A stretch of 64,000 nt of DNA from Caenorhabditis elegans. Taxonomy: Eukaryota; Nematoda; Chromadorea; Rhabditida; Rhabditidae. Position 1 is the stretch's first letter, and every line of letters begins with the position of its first letter. Location: NCBI RefSeq assembly GCF_000002985.6, contig NC_003284.9, positions 12,834,001 through 12,898,000 of the forward strand, in the 5' to 3' direction. The notes beneath the pieces were generated by a model. It worked only from the letters and a program-made list of their open reading frames with translations. It searched no databases and had not been told where the DNA came from. The position numbers and the translations under genes were made by a program. Positions 27,238 to 39,387 of this stretch are shown here, piece after piece.

Positions 27238-30200
27238 ATGAAGTCGTTCATCCTTGGGCCTTTGGGTCTCCTGGTCGCCATATGCTGTCTCTACCAACCG
27301 GCAGGTTTGAATGTGGTATAGTTGACTGATTAATTTTAATGATTTTTGTAGACGCCGCTCTTGCTGCAATGTCAATCGACCTGGGAAGTCAGTTTATCAA
27401 GATTGGATTGGTTAAGCCCGGCGTTCCAATGGATATTGTGCTGAATAAGGAGTCAAGAAGAAAAACGCCAAACGTTATCTCTTTTAAAAATGACGAAAGG
27501 TTTTTTGCTGAGGCGGCTGCAGCTATGGTGAGATTTGTAAAATATTATTGAAACTTTGTAAAGAAAAGTTCTACCACACAAATTTCCGAGTTGCTTTTAT
27601 ATTGAGAAACATCATAGTATCCAAAATTGTGAGATTAGTATCTAAAAAAAAATTTGGCAAAATAATTTGCGTCGACAAAAACTATACATTTCTAAAACTT
27701 TGAAATAACTACACGAAAGAAATTTCAATTTTTCAGTCATCTTCGCATCCTCAATCTTCCTACAACTTCCTTCTCTCAATGATTGCCCGTAAGGAAGGAG
27801 ACGACGCGTTTGTCACATTCCAGAAGACGTTCCCATTTACTGCTTTTGAGTTCGATGAAGTCAGAAAAACTGTTGTCTTCCCATACAAGTAAGGTTTGAG
27901 TAAAAAATTTATGAAACAAGAACATTTTCAGAGAGGAAAAGTACAATGTGGAAACACTTTTGGCAATGATTCTGTGGAATGCAAAGAAAGTTACCGAAGC
28001 ATATGCTGATCAGACTGTGAAGGTAATAATTGTTTGGAAATTTTTTGATAAAATGGCGGAATTGAATAGGGAAAAATTAGAAATGGAGAAACATGGAAAC
28101 TAATTGGATATCGGGAAAAGTATATGAAGTGATTTGGTAGTGGCACAGTCAGTCTAATAAATCGAGAGGATCTCTTCCTCGTGGGCAATCATTGACTCTC
28201 GCACGTAGCACAGATTGACGTAAACGTATTCGTATGCGTAGTCGACAAGCTGAAAAGTAACAGGGCATTGGAAAATTCTGAAGTACTTTTAACGTTTTTT
28301 CTAAATTTTAGTACTAATTTTTAAGTGTTTCCTAGCAGCTCGTAATTTGGAAAATGATTAACCCACCTCGTCATCCCAGTTGTCTTGGTTATCCAACAAG
28401 CAATGAAACACTTTGAGGTAAGTGAACATTGAGAGCAAGTGATCTCTGCAGCACAGGAGACCATTCATCTCCGAATGAAGCTCGCGAATGATTTCCTCGC
28501 GGTAATCTTCAGTTTCACCATCTGAAACCAAGTCGGCTAAGTCGTGAGCAGCCAGGGCTGTGTCCAGGATGTCGGTGTCATTTTCAGTGAGAGCGCATGT
28601 TCGGATCTGACCCATTATCGTTTGGAGAGTCGGGACATTTTGGTCATCGATTGCCAGGTGGCCCTCTTGAATAAGAAACTGGTAGTGATCGTGCAAAGCA
28701 GTCGAGGCCACGTTAAGATTGTGAGCGGTTTGATCTTCTTCATAATCCAAGTAATTCTCGACGAAAACAGTGTATAGAGACTGTCGAAGCGCTGCATTCA
28801 AATTTACCACAGTACCCACAATGAACTGGAGAATAGCGTCCATCTTCAAAAAAAATCATGCTTTAAAACACGCACAGGACACCACATTACGATATTTAGT
28901 TGGAAAAAGCAACACAGCAAAACAAAGACTATCAAAAAATCAAGCCACAAAGCAAGAATTTGAGATTTCAAAATTTTAAAAATTTTATGAATCGGAATGG
29001 AAACAAAAAAAGAAGCAGTTTTGATAATAATGCAGTTCGCAAAATCGGAATCTGAAGCATCGAATCGGTTATGCTGACCGTTGAATGTTCGCATCACGAA
29101 TTGTGAACTCAATGAAGAGGGATACCATCTGTCAATATCAAAATTCTACGTTTAGTATTTACTTTTTTAAATAGCCTCACATGATATACAGCTGGGTTTG
29201 GATGATTTCGGCACTTCTCAATGATGTGACCCATAAAGAACAAGAAGGTTGGGGTTAATGGCTGAAGACGATGATCAAATGACGAGAGCTCCATGTAAGC
29301 GATGATTGCTGTCTTGAAGTGCATTTTTAATTGCCTACGTGATACTTCATGACTTCCAGGTGGCATTTTCATTGAGAGAAGCTAAATGTAGCTGTGTATG
29401 CTTAATGTTAGCTTCATAAGACAATTACCTCGTAGCCATGGATAGCTTCGAAACATTCTTGAATAAGCGAGAGTCGTTGGCACCATTGTGCCAAAACCAG
29501 GGCAAATTGCTAAATCTTTTTGTGAGAAAAAGATCAACGTGGCAAATAGAACTTACATGATAGATGACGTTATTGTGCAAATGTAGTGGTACTTTATTCA
29601 TCCTGACACTTTGTTTCTGACATTTTTTACATTGTACATACATGAATTGATTAAGTTTCTCACCGCGTTCCACTGAAACTTGAGAAATCTCAGCACACTT
29701 CGTGCACTTTGAGCATATTTTTGACGTTGTTCTTTATGCATCTCGCAGCAGTTGATTTCGAAAATTTCCTAAAACAGCTTTTTGATTTCTAAAACGTTGT
29801 ATTTACTTACTATCACTTCTTCGAACACCTTGACTTGTCGTGCTGGCAAATCAAATTGTGGTTTTTCCAGCTTAAGAAAGCTTTGATCCATCTCACCTTA
29901 ATATCGAAAAAGTGTATAAAGTTCACGAATAAGATAGTTTAAAAATATGTATTTTGCTCGTTGCAATTTGGAAAAAAGAAAGTGAAAGTCTACAAGCAAC
30001 AAGCGGAAATTCAACCCCTCTGACATTGCGAGCTCATAGAATATGCCTAAAGGATAGGAAACGAGTAGAGGTCGAACTAATTGACTGACTAGAAAACGAG
30101 AAGAGGAACAAGAATCAATGACAAAAGTTCGGTTTTCGGAACCAAATATCAGCTTTGCATAAGACTTTCTTAAGACTTTTATCTGCTAAACAGTTCGAAA

Positions 30201-33200
30201 AACATATTTATTTTATCTATTTTCTAACATTAAACATCTATCCTTCCAACAAAGTGGTTCTCGAATAAGAATGTCGGCGGCTCTTATTTGAAATGAAGAA
30301 ATTTACGATTGAGATATTGAAAAAAGAGTCACGCTTTTTGTGGGAGAATCAAATTTAGCACAAGTTTCGAATGCTATTGTCTGAACCGGATGGGAATAGC
30401 AAAAAGTGCAGATTTCTAATTGAGCATCCCAAGAATAGGAAGGATGGAAGCTCAAAAAATATTTCTGAACTGGTTTCTGCGAATCACAGCACACATATGG
30501 GATTTACGCAATAATTCAATTTTAGTTAATTTATAAAAATAGGCTTTACAGGCAATCTTATTAATAGCATAACTTTAAAGGTGCGAGACTAAGACTATTA
30601 TAAGCTGGTAGATCACATTGAAAACATTCAAGAGTTCTGAAGATGCGAAAACATTATTCAAATAATGACAGTTTTCCATAACAACAGAATAGATTTTTTA
30701 AAGAAAAACACTGACGACAAACAGTCACGGAAATTAGATTATACAGTCACATGAGCGACCAAAATGACTCATCATTAATATCTGCTGATTGTTTTTAGTA
30801 TTTTATTCGATTCAGTTTAATAAAAAACATTACATTGAGAATTGGATTTGTAAGATATTCTTATTTGAGAGAAACGTGAGAACTCAGTAATACTTGAAAA
30901 CAGAAATAAAGAACCCCCAAATTATGCGACAACAAATCTAATAACATTTCAAAGCCAAAATGTAACATTTTTACACAATCTAGGTTTTGAATTTTTGCCT
31001 GAAAAATTGATTTTTGGACTGCATGAATTATTTCAAAACTAATAGACCGCAATACTGATAGAGACTGACAAGTTACGATATTTTCAAAAAAGACTACGAG
31101 ATAGGGAAGGTGGAAATATGTGTAGAAGAAAGCGTAACGAAACACAATAATCTGTCGATATTCATGTGAATGAGGTGAAATGACGAAAAAGTGGGCGGAG
31201 AATGTAGAGCGGGACGCGATGGTCTGCCTCTTACAGATTGGTAGAGTGCCAAAGTGTGAGTCATGAATCAGAATGAAGGAACGTTTTTTAACGTTGGGAA
31301 GGTATTAATGTTATTCAAAAAATCAGGAGCAGAGAACCATAGGATCAGATTTGTGAGATTTACGGGATTGGGAAATTAACTCTAGTCTGACTCACTTGCC
31401 AAGAAACTATAAAATAAACAGATCGAAATTAGCATCGTCATCGTCATGTTTACATTTTTACAGGATGTCGTCATCACCGTGCCAATTTTCTTGAATCAAG
31501 CTGAACGACGTGCCATCGCTTCCGCCGCGGAAATTGCTGGGCTTAACCTGCTTCAGGTAAGTTAGCCTACATCAACTCTTCAACAAAAATTGTGAGTTTT
31601 CAGCTTCTCAATGACGGCTCGGCTGCTGCTTTGAATTATGGAGTGTTCAGGCGCAAGGAAATCACCGAAAAACCGACACACATGTTGATTTATGATATGG
31701 GAGCCGTTAAGGTAAATTGATAGATGCGGCAAACTTTATCATAAAATTTAAAACTAAAGACGTGAAGTTTATTTTAATAAGTGAAAACCATAGCGTTGTA
31801 TCCGGCAAAAAATGCTTTCCACATTCTAGACTAATGAGCTCAAAGCATATATGCTTTGAAAAAGAAAAATGAGAAGAATAAAATAAAATATGAATCAAAA
31901 ATGTGTGCGCTTACTTGATCATTCAGCGACAAAGACATGAACTCCGGAAGGGCCCAAATGTGCCTTTTCCGTTTCTAATTTTGATCTCTCTAATCTTGTC
32001 GTGACATGAGAATGTCTCTTGTTTCGGAAAGCAATATGACGCACTTTCCCATAAAGATTTTTTTCTTCGAATCCCAAATTATGGCGTGAGGAAAAGGCTA
32101 AAAATAAAATTGTGCTCAAATAAACTTGCAAATCCCTAAATAAGACGTCTAAAAGATAATATTAAGACAGAAACAAAAAAAAAAATGAATATCTGATCAT
32201 CTTTTGCAATGTTTTAAACCACTTTTCTATCAGTGACTCATCACAAATCATTCATAATTTTGATGAAACACATGAGATCAACAGAAACCCACATATTTCC
32301 GTCCTCATACATTTTCCCGTAACAAAAGGGTGTGCAGAATTGTGTGGGTTTAGATGAGGCTCATCAAATAAATTGGGGCTCAAATTTATGATGCCACTGC
32401 CTAATTTGAAAAAGAAGGAAAATGAATGCGTTGTCATTCAGATTTCGAAAATAAGACAAATCGTTTTTTTTTTCAAAACGTCACGGAGACGTCACCACTT
32501 TAATTTTTTTTTGAAGAGCTCTTATGAAGTGCTCTTTTGGGGACCAGGGAAATCTTACAAAAGCGTTCGGGAAAGAAGAAAAAAATTACCACACTATATA
32601 TAAAACGCTCTCAGACAACTGCAACCATTGTACAATATGTACTTGAATCAACTCGTAAGGACGGCAAGGACAAGCAACCCACACTTCGCACCGTTGGTGT
32701 TGGATTTGATAAAACTCTTGGAGGACTCGAAATCACCAATCGACTCAGAGATCACTTGGAAAAGGTTGGTGGATTTGCAATATTCTATTCAAAAAATTGT
32801 TTTGTATTTAGGTGTTCCGTGATACTGTCAAAACGTCAAAGGATATTTCAACCAATGCTCGAGCTATTGGAAAACTGCATAAAGAAGCTGAACGTGTCAA
32901 GCAAGTGCTATCTGCAAACAAAGACACATATGCTCAAGTAGAGAGCTTGTTCGAAGAGCAAAACTTCAGAGCCAAGGTAATCAACCTTCTGGTATATAAT
33001 TTATTAGTTATACAAATCTAGTTCAGTTTAAATTTTTCTGTTCGATTTTTCTTGAATATTGAAAAATTGAAAATTGTTGTTTATGCAAACAATTTATATT
33101 TTAAAAGCTTGAAATTTTGGGTTTTAAAAGTTTGAAAATGTGACAACAAATATTTTATAAACTCCAAAAAACTTTGTTTCTTTCAGGTTACTCGCGAAGA

Positions 33201-35473
33201 ACTTGAAAAAATGATTGAGGATCTCGAGCCAAGAATCGCCGCTCCAATCCTCGACGCCATCGGAATGGCTCAAATCAGCACCAATGACATCGATTTGGTT
33301 GTTCTCATGGGAGCTGGAACTCGTGTGCCAAAAGTGAAGGAAATCCTCAAGACCATTCTAAAGGACAAGGTAATTTTAAAAACGTTTAAATATTTTTTAA
33401 ATAGCAGATTAAAAAACGATAAATGTTGCAGGAAATCAGCAATTTCCTGAACACTGATGAAGCTATCGCCATGGGAGCTGTCTATCAAGCTGCTCATTTG
33501 TCCAAGTCATTCAAAGTTTTGCCATTCAACGTTCACGAGAAGATCCTGTATCCAGTGTTCGTTAACTTCCTCACAAAAACCGAAGAAGGAACCATGAAGC
33601 CAATCAGAAAATCGCTTTTCGGAGAGAATTATCCAGTACCCAACCGAGTGATGCATTTCTCATCATATTCCGACGATTTCAAGGTTTAATATTTGTTATG
33701 TTTTATGAAATAAACATATACAATTTCAGATTGATATCCAAGATGCTGATAAGAACCCATTGTCCACTGTCGAGATTAGCGGAGTCAAGGATGCTATTGA
33801 GAAGGAAGTAACTGATGAGAACTCAGTGTTGAAGGGTGTCAAGACAACTTTCTCCATTGACTTGTCTGGAATTGTATCGGTGGAAAAGGCTAGTGTGGTG
33901 GTGGAGAAAGTTCCAACACCTGAAGAAAAGGATAAGTACGAGGTTGACAAAAAAGAATTTGACGAATGGGAGAAAGAGCAGGAAGAGCTGAAAAAGAAGG
34001 AAAAGGCCGAGAAAAAGGAAAAGGAAGAGAAGAAGAAGACCGAAGGTGAGGAAGAGAAAAATGAAGATGCTGCCGGAGAAGAGAAGACTGAAGAAAAAAC
34101 CGAAGAAGTTGAGAAGCCAGTAGTTGTGAAGAAGACGAAGCCAGTGGAGCCAAAAGCAAAGAAAATTAATGTTGCACTGACGATCAAGGAAACCAAGACC
34201 GACAACATTGACCTGAATGAGGAAGAAGTGACCGCGGCCAAGAAAGTGTAAGTTTACAAAAGTCAAAATTGATGTTACAACACAGTTTGTGTGAATTGTA
34301 ACTTGGTAAATTCATTATTAGAAATTTTCCGACAAAATTGTTTCCCCCAATTTTCTGGTAAATATCCAAGCACTGTTGAAAAAAAGTATGCAATGCAATT
34401 GAATACCAGTAACAGTTTTATTGGTGATATCCAACAAATTTTTATTTTCTAACTATATATGTATACATTTAGATAAACCGTTTTACTGTAATTAGGCATC
34501 CAAAAACTTTTTTCAGCCTCGGAGATTTTGAGCAAAAGGAAAAGGAAAAGCACGATCGTGAAGAGGCTATGAACCGCTTGGAAGGACTTCTTTATGATTT
34601 AGCAGTCCGGTTGGAAGACGGTGAGGAGTATGCCGAGTATGCTACTGAAGAAGAGAAGAAGGCAATTCTTGAGGAAGTCGCCGTGTTGAAGCTCTGGTTC
34701 GAGGATGACGTTTCGCTCGAAACGAAGAAAGAAGAATTTGATGAGAAGAGAGCAAAGTTGGAAGAGTTGACAGCTAAACCAAATGCCAGAAAGCAAGAAA
34801 GACTTGATATTCCAAAAGTTGCTGAAATTATCGAGGATCACTTCAATCGTTCTATGACCTTCCACGCTATGGCTCTTAACTTGACACAGTTTGAGGAGGG
34901 TAACAAGACATTCACAGACACTGAACTTGAGGTTCTCACTAAATTGATTGAGTCGACGACCGAGTGGTGGAATGAGAAGAAGGATCTTTTCGAGAAGCAA
35001 GCTAAGAACGAGGATCCCGTTGTGAAAGCTTCTGAGATTGCAGAAAAGGTTGGTGAAGATATGTAGTGCCTTACTAATCGAACAAGTTTTAGGCTCGTGA
35101 CTTGGAACGAGAAGTGCGTTATCTGGTGAATAAGTTGAAGATTGCAAGCTCCAAGAAGAGCAAAGAATCTGAAAAGAAAAAGAAGACAAAGAAGGAAAAA
35201 GACACTGTAAAAGAAAGAAAGGAGGAAGAAACCACAGAAACAACTACAGAGGATCAAGCTAATGAGCAGCAGGTGAGATGTTGTAGAAGTTATTATTTGA
35301 ATCCCTGAAAGTTTGATTGCCTTTTTCTACTCCAGACTTTTCCCATTTTCCAATATTAAAACTGTATTTTGCAGACTCCTCCGCCGTTTGAGAACGATAA
35401 CACAAAGGATGATGAATCAGCATCGACTGAAGAGCCGAAGAAAGACACTGAACACGATGCATCGGAACTGTAA
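27238..35473 (+). CDS. ER Hsp110/Grp170 (HYOU1)-like chaperone
   Basis: Fourteen exons give 921 residues: 27238-27304, 27352-27527, 27737-27888, 27932-28022, 31464-31556, 31604-31711, 32615-32764, 32812-32976, 33187-33369, 33432-33683, 33730-34247, 34517-35048, 35093-35272, 35375-35473. Residues 1-24 are a signal peptide ([15 protein letters not shown]). The actin-like ATPase domain follows, with phosphate-1 motif [12 protein letters not shown], phosphate-2 [11 protein letters not shown] and the adenosine motif [13 protein letters not shown]. Then come a beta-sandwich, a long Lys/Glu-rich acidic loop (about 555-640), an alpha-helical region and a Lys-rich coiled tail. The long acidic insert is the mark of Grp170/HYOU1, the nucleotide-exchange factor for BiP and holdase in the ER. 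The C-terminus is ASEL, not a classic KDEL-type signal. A TTTTCAG acceptor ends 1 nt before the ATG (SL1 site). I recall this as T14G8.3, with paralogue T24H7.2. Confidence 0.93.
28154..28843 (-). CDS. Nested antisense gene, unknown helical acidic protein
   Basis: Two exons (28843-28367 and 28249-28154) give 190 residues starting [14 protein letters not shown] recognise no family. The protein is acidic, looks all-helical, is rich in Leu, Asp, Glu and Tyr, and has no signal peptide or clear membrane segment. It has a CC pair near residue 137 and ends HEEEILSIY. The start follows a TTTTTTTGAAG acceptor directly, which could take a spliced leader. It lies inside intron 4 of the Grp170-like gene on the opposite strand, 225 bp downstream of another nested gene on its own strand. 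That spacing fits an operon. Reading phase also allows a direct splice from exon 5 of that upstream gene into this ATG, so one longer fused protein is possible. Confidence 0.75.
29069..29891 (-). CDS. Nested antisense gene, unknown helical Cys-containing protein
   Basis: Six exons (29891-29811, 29768-29664, 29616-29557, 29509-29429, 29381-29181, 29128-29069) are all in phase 0 and give 195 residues starting [14 protein letters not shown] recognise no domain. The sequence is basic to neutral, mostly helical, with a CCEMH motif near residue 34 and no signal peptide. Exon 3 was placed from a strong GTAAGT donor and an ATGTCAG acceptor. The last exon adds 19 residues ending IQRSA. Skipping it and splicing exon 5 to 28843 also stays in frame, giving one protein of about 366 residues with the next nested gene. 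It lies wholly within intron 4 of the Grp170-like gene, antisense to it. Confidence 0.7.
29892..31463. other. Rest of the large Grp170-like intron
   Basis: This is the remaining 1.6 kb of intron 4, upstream of the nested genes. It must contain their promoter or outron. No further exon is seen on either strand. Confidence 0.5.
31712..32614 (+). other. 903-bp intron of the Grp170-like gene
   Basis: This is intron 6, flanked by GTAAAT and CTCTCAG. I see no nested gene, repeat or RNA in it. Confidence 0.6.
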
Positions 35474-35877
35474 ACCTGTCATATCAAATCAGTAGTCAAC
35501 AAAAGTGCATTTGGACTTTTTTTAATTATTTGTTCTTTTTTATGTCTGTCTGCCACCGAATTCACATTTTTATAACCAACCTATCAATCCAAATCAGCTT
35601 CATCATTTTTCTTTGTCATACACCTATCACTTTCATGGGAAATATCTACAAAACATTTTATATTTAAAACAAAAAAATTGAACTTTCAACAAGATGGATG
35701 GATGATGACAATTGATGCGGAGAATTTTCATCATTTCTGATGTAATCTCGTCGTGTTCGCCGTCTAAACCATTTATCTTAATTAAATTTTGTGATAAAAA
35801 CTAGCTTTCATCCAACTTTTCTAATCATAAACTTTTAAACGAAAACTCATCCCTTGCTTTTCATTGTTCACGGGAGA

Positions 35878-35883
35878 AATAAA
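35878..35883 (+). terminator. Polyadenylation signal of the Grp170-like gene
   Basis: AATAAA lies about 405 bp after the stop codon at 35473 and is the first canonical signal in the 3' flank. Confidence 0.6.
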
Positions 35884-38519
35884 TAACACTAACTTATTAT
35901 GTTCTGTTTTTCCTTAGTCCCTTAATTTTCAACGGTTGTTCTATATTGTAGGGTTTTTGAATTCATTGATTGTTTTAACCTTTTGATCTTCCACATTTTC
36001 CCATATTGATAAAGTCTTCTGGAAATGGGCGCTATCACAAAATTTCAGTTTTATCAGGCAATCGGGTGGTGATCAGTTATAGGGTTTCAGTGGTCGTTTT
36101 TTTCCATGTAACAGCTGCCGGTGTCAACGACCTACTTGCCGGGTTCTGCAGAAAAGGCAGAAATTAGAGAAAAATGGACGGATAGATAATGGAAAAATTG
36201 AAGGATGATCTTGTGAACCTCTCAAAAAAACATGAAACAGTTGTGCTTTGTAGACAACATGTTCTTGCTCCAGACTACGTCATTAGATCATTGAGCTATT
36301 GTGGAAAAAAACGTGCGAATCGACAACAATTTGCGATTTATTTCCGTGATATGAACTATTAGTTTGTGTCGTTGAAAAGTTTTGTAAACCAAAAGTTATA
36401 GACTCAGCCCCGTGTGCATTTTGCAAAAATATTGGAACGCCAGAGATAAGAATGACACATGAAATTACATAGGTAAAGTCATACATTCTTGTGGTTGGCA
36501 CTCCGTGGAAGGTGCACGAATTCCGTTGAACCACGTGCTGAATATTGGAAAATGGTAATCATATTGCACAACGCAACACTTTCGAGATAATTGATGTTTA
36601 GAATTGTGTGAACTTTTCAGGATACTCGAACTTACATAGATGTTGTATTTCAGAAAATGTTTAATGTATCCCAATAGAGGCACTCACAATTCTAATCACC
36701 AGTCGGTTTGAATAACTTGTTATTTAATGTGAGAAACTTAGTTTAAAATGCTCCTGGTTGACGTCTAGTTTTTTTTCAGATTTTAATAATTTGGATTTAT
36801 GCAAACTTTATCTCTCATAATCACAATACTTTTAATGATATTTATTTAAAAATTACAGTATCATTTTAAGTTGAAAATATTACAAATGTAACCATAAAAT
36901 ATATTGTTCTAGAATCAATTTATAGATGTGTACAAAATCCAATATAAAACATTGAAGCCTGTTTCGTTTTATGTTGGGCTAAAAAAACCACTCTGTGTGG
37001 GCGCCCATTGATGTGGGCAGCCTATTTTGTCATAGCAAAACTCTATTTTTATTAGCAAGATTGTCAACTGTGCTGTCACAATTTACAAAAAAGTAGAATT
37101 CATAGTTGTTCTCAATATTCATGAAAGTCCTAACTTTAACTATTGTGTATAGAAAATGTGTCGCAGAATTGTTAAGACATTCTTTCATTTTTTGAAAAGA
37201 ACCGCGAAATCATTCAGTCTGTCATGTATCATTCAATCACCTAAAAACCGTATTCGACGATGAAAACAAGACAGTATGAACAAATGAAGTACATTAACTG
37301 AAGACCTTCCATCTGACAAAATGCGAACCATATAGGATCATAAAGTGCAAATTTGAAAAGCTGACCGGTCAGGTTTTATGACATGTTTACTTCTTCACTC
37401 AACTGTAACTGATCTGTGATGAACACAAATAACCTCGTCATCCACAGTAACCCAAAAAAACAATGGAAGCTGTGGATAAACTGTGGATATGACCTCGCAT
37501 ACGACCCCTCTGCAAAAGAAGCGATTTGTTTTACAGACAATGATAAAGTGATCCAAACAAATATAATGTTTAATTTGGCAATTATCACGTGTACATCACT
37601 GTTTCTAGTTTTGGACAAAAATAATTTGTTATTGGTGTATTTTTAGGTTTAGTGCAAAAGATTGTTGAAAATAATCGTGATGTGTTAATTAGTGAATGGT
37701 TTCTTTGAAAACATATTGTTTAAGTTGTGTGTCTTTTCGGAAAGTTAGAATAGTAAGATGATATTCATGAAAGGTTCACCATACGAGTACTACTCTGGAG
37801 TAAACGAGACAGACTGGCGTTGCTAAACCGCAAAATATAAGAATAGGAATTGTAAAAAACTTTCAAACCATTAGAACAATAATAATGAATACTTAGATAC
37901 AATTTGTGAAAATACGCATGAAGGTCAAATTTTGAAAGATACGCCTTTGAAACAAGAACTTGAACATTAATAAATTGTACTGCAGGTAACTTTTTTTTGT
38001 AAGATAAAAGTTATAATTTAAAAGTTCACAGAGTTGACCTAGATTGTGTGTTTTTCTCGTGCTTTTGGGCATTTTCTATGCCCTCATTTATTGACTGGAA
38101 TCCCAAGTTTGTAGATAGGGAAATCATAACTGACACATTTTTATGTTATTGCTTCTTTATTTCCATTTCCATACCAGCTACAAAAATCATACATATTTCG
38201 CAACACATTCCCACAAAGACCATCAGGCGATCGAGCCCTGGTGGTTCGAACTCTGATGACGGCGAAGACCATCAGATGTCAACATGCCTGGAAGCAGTCC
38301 TGATAAAACTTGGCTGGCCGATAGCTCTGGTTAACCAACTGATAAGACACGTTCTTTTCCTCTTTTTCTCATTCCCATCCGCGCCCAGATCATTGACAAG
38401 TTTCAGGTTTTGGACGATCGCTTGTTGCGTGCAATCGCATCTCTCTTCTCTCTCTCTCTTTCTCCGCATCTCTCTGCAGAAAATAAGGCAGAGACATAGA
38501 CAATTGTCTCAACTGGGGG

Positions 38520-38555
38520 CCACGTGGGGGCCCCCGACTGCAAACAGTGACGTCA
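38520..38555. promoter_or_regulatory. E-box, GC hairpin and CRE cluster
   Basis: CCACGTGG (38520-38527) is an E-box set in GGGGGC...GGGGGCCCCC, which can form a short GC hairpin. TGACGTCA (38548-38555), a perfect CRE palindrome, follows 20 bp later. A (CT)n tract lies just upstream at about 38435-38475. Together these look like a promoter or enhancer, although no gene start is recognisable next to it. bcat-1 begins 5 kb downstream. Confidence 0.45.
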
Positions 38556-39266
38556 GGGCACAAGAGGTGGGCTGATAATAAAGAGAATGGAAGATGATGA
38601 AGAAGACAGTATGGGTGTTATCAGAGATGATCATGATGAAAATTTGTATGCAAATGAGACTTGTGCCCGTTGATTCGTTTGTCCTTGCTAGGCAGGCGGA
38701 AGGAATCGAAGTGCGTGTGAATATTATTGCGTTTGATTGGAGATCAAACTTTCAAATCAAACGGTGTCTTGAATTTGAAACATCCTCTCAAAACTGTTTC
38801 CAAAAAATCATCATGAGGGAACATATTATGAAATTAAAATACACGTTTTTAAAGTCTAGAAATAAATAACGTAATTGAAAATACATTAGTCACGAGAGCT
38901 ACTGCAAAAACGTGTCTTATGGTTTACAAAAAAAAAGACAATTGTAAACTCGAGTTTATTACACACACTTGTAGTACTGTTTTTCATATTGAAATATTCC
39001 ATTAAAAATGAAACACATAAGTTCTCTCATTCATATATTTAACTAATTTAGTTAAATAATAGTACTACCTTACCCCTTAGGTATCTGATTGGAAAATTTG
39101 AATAAAATTTTTAAAAAAAGTTTCAAGCCTCCTATTATGCTAAAACAGGCTGATTATAATTAATTTCATGCTTTCAAAAAATTTAGAGAGGTCACTCAGC
39201 TTTTACAAGATATTTGTCAGAACGTCATCGATCAAAACAGTTTTTCCAGCTTTTTTTGTTTCAATC

Positions 39267-39387
39267 ATACTCTATATTCTCTATTAATGCTACATGCAGC
39301 ACTAATTTCCAGGAGCTTATTGAATGCAGCACTATTAGAGACTGCAGTATTACTGGAGATGCAGCACTAATAGAGAATATACGGTAT
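39267..39387. mobile_element. Small MITE with TATATTCTCTATTA ends
   Basis: The ends TATATTCTCTATTAATGC and GCACTAATAGAGAATATACGG are inverted repeats. Between them GCAGCACTAATAGAG-like units recur. Its structure and wording (short units ending CACTAATAGAG, terminal ACGGTA) match the family seen at 1372-1780 and 52718-52846. Confidence 0.6.

Noticed and set aside
38235-38265. B-box-like GGTTCGAACTC suggesting a tRNA
   Set aside because: No A-box at the proper distance upstream and no pairing acceptor stem.
38048-38575. 175-codon frame upstream of bcat-1
   Set aside because: It runs through CT-rich and promoter-like sequence, has no domain I recognise, and shows no flanking splice signals.
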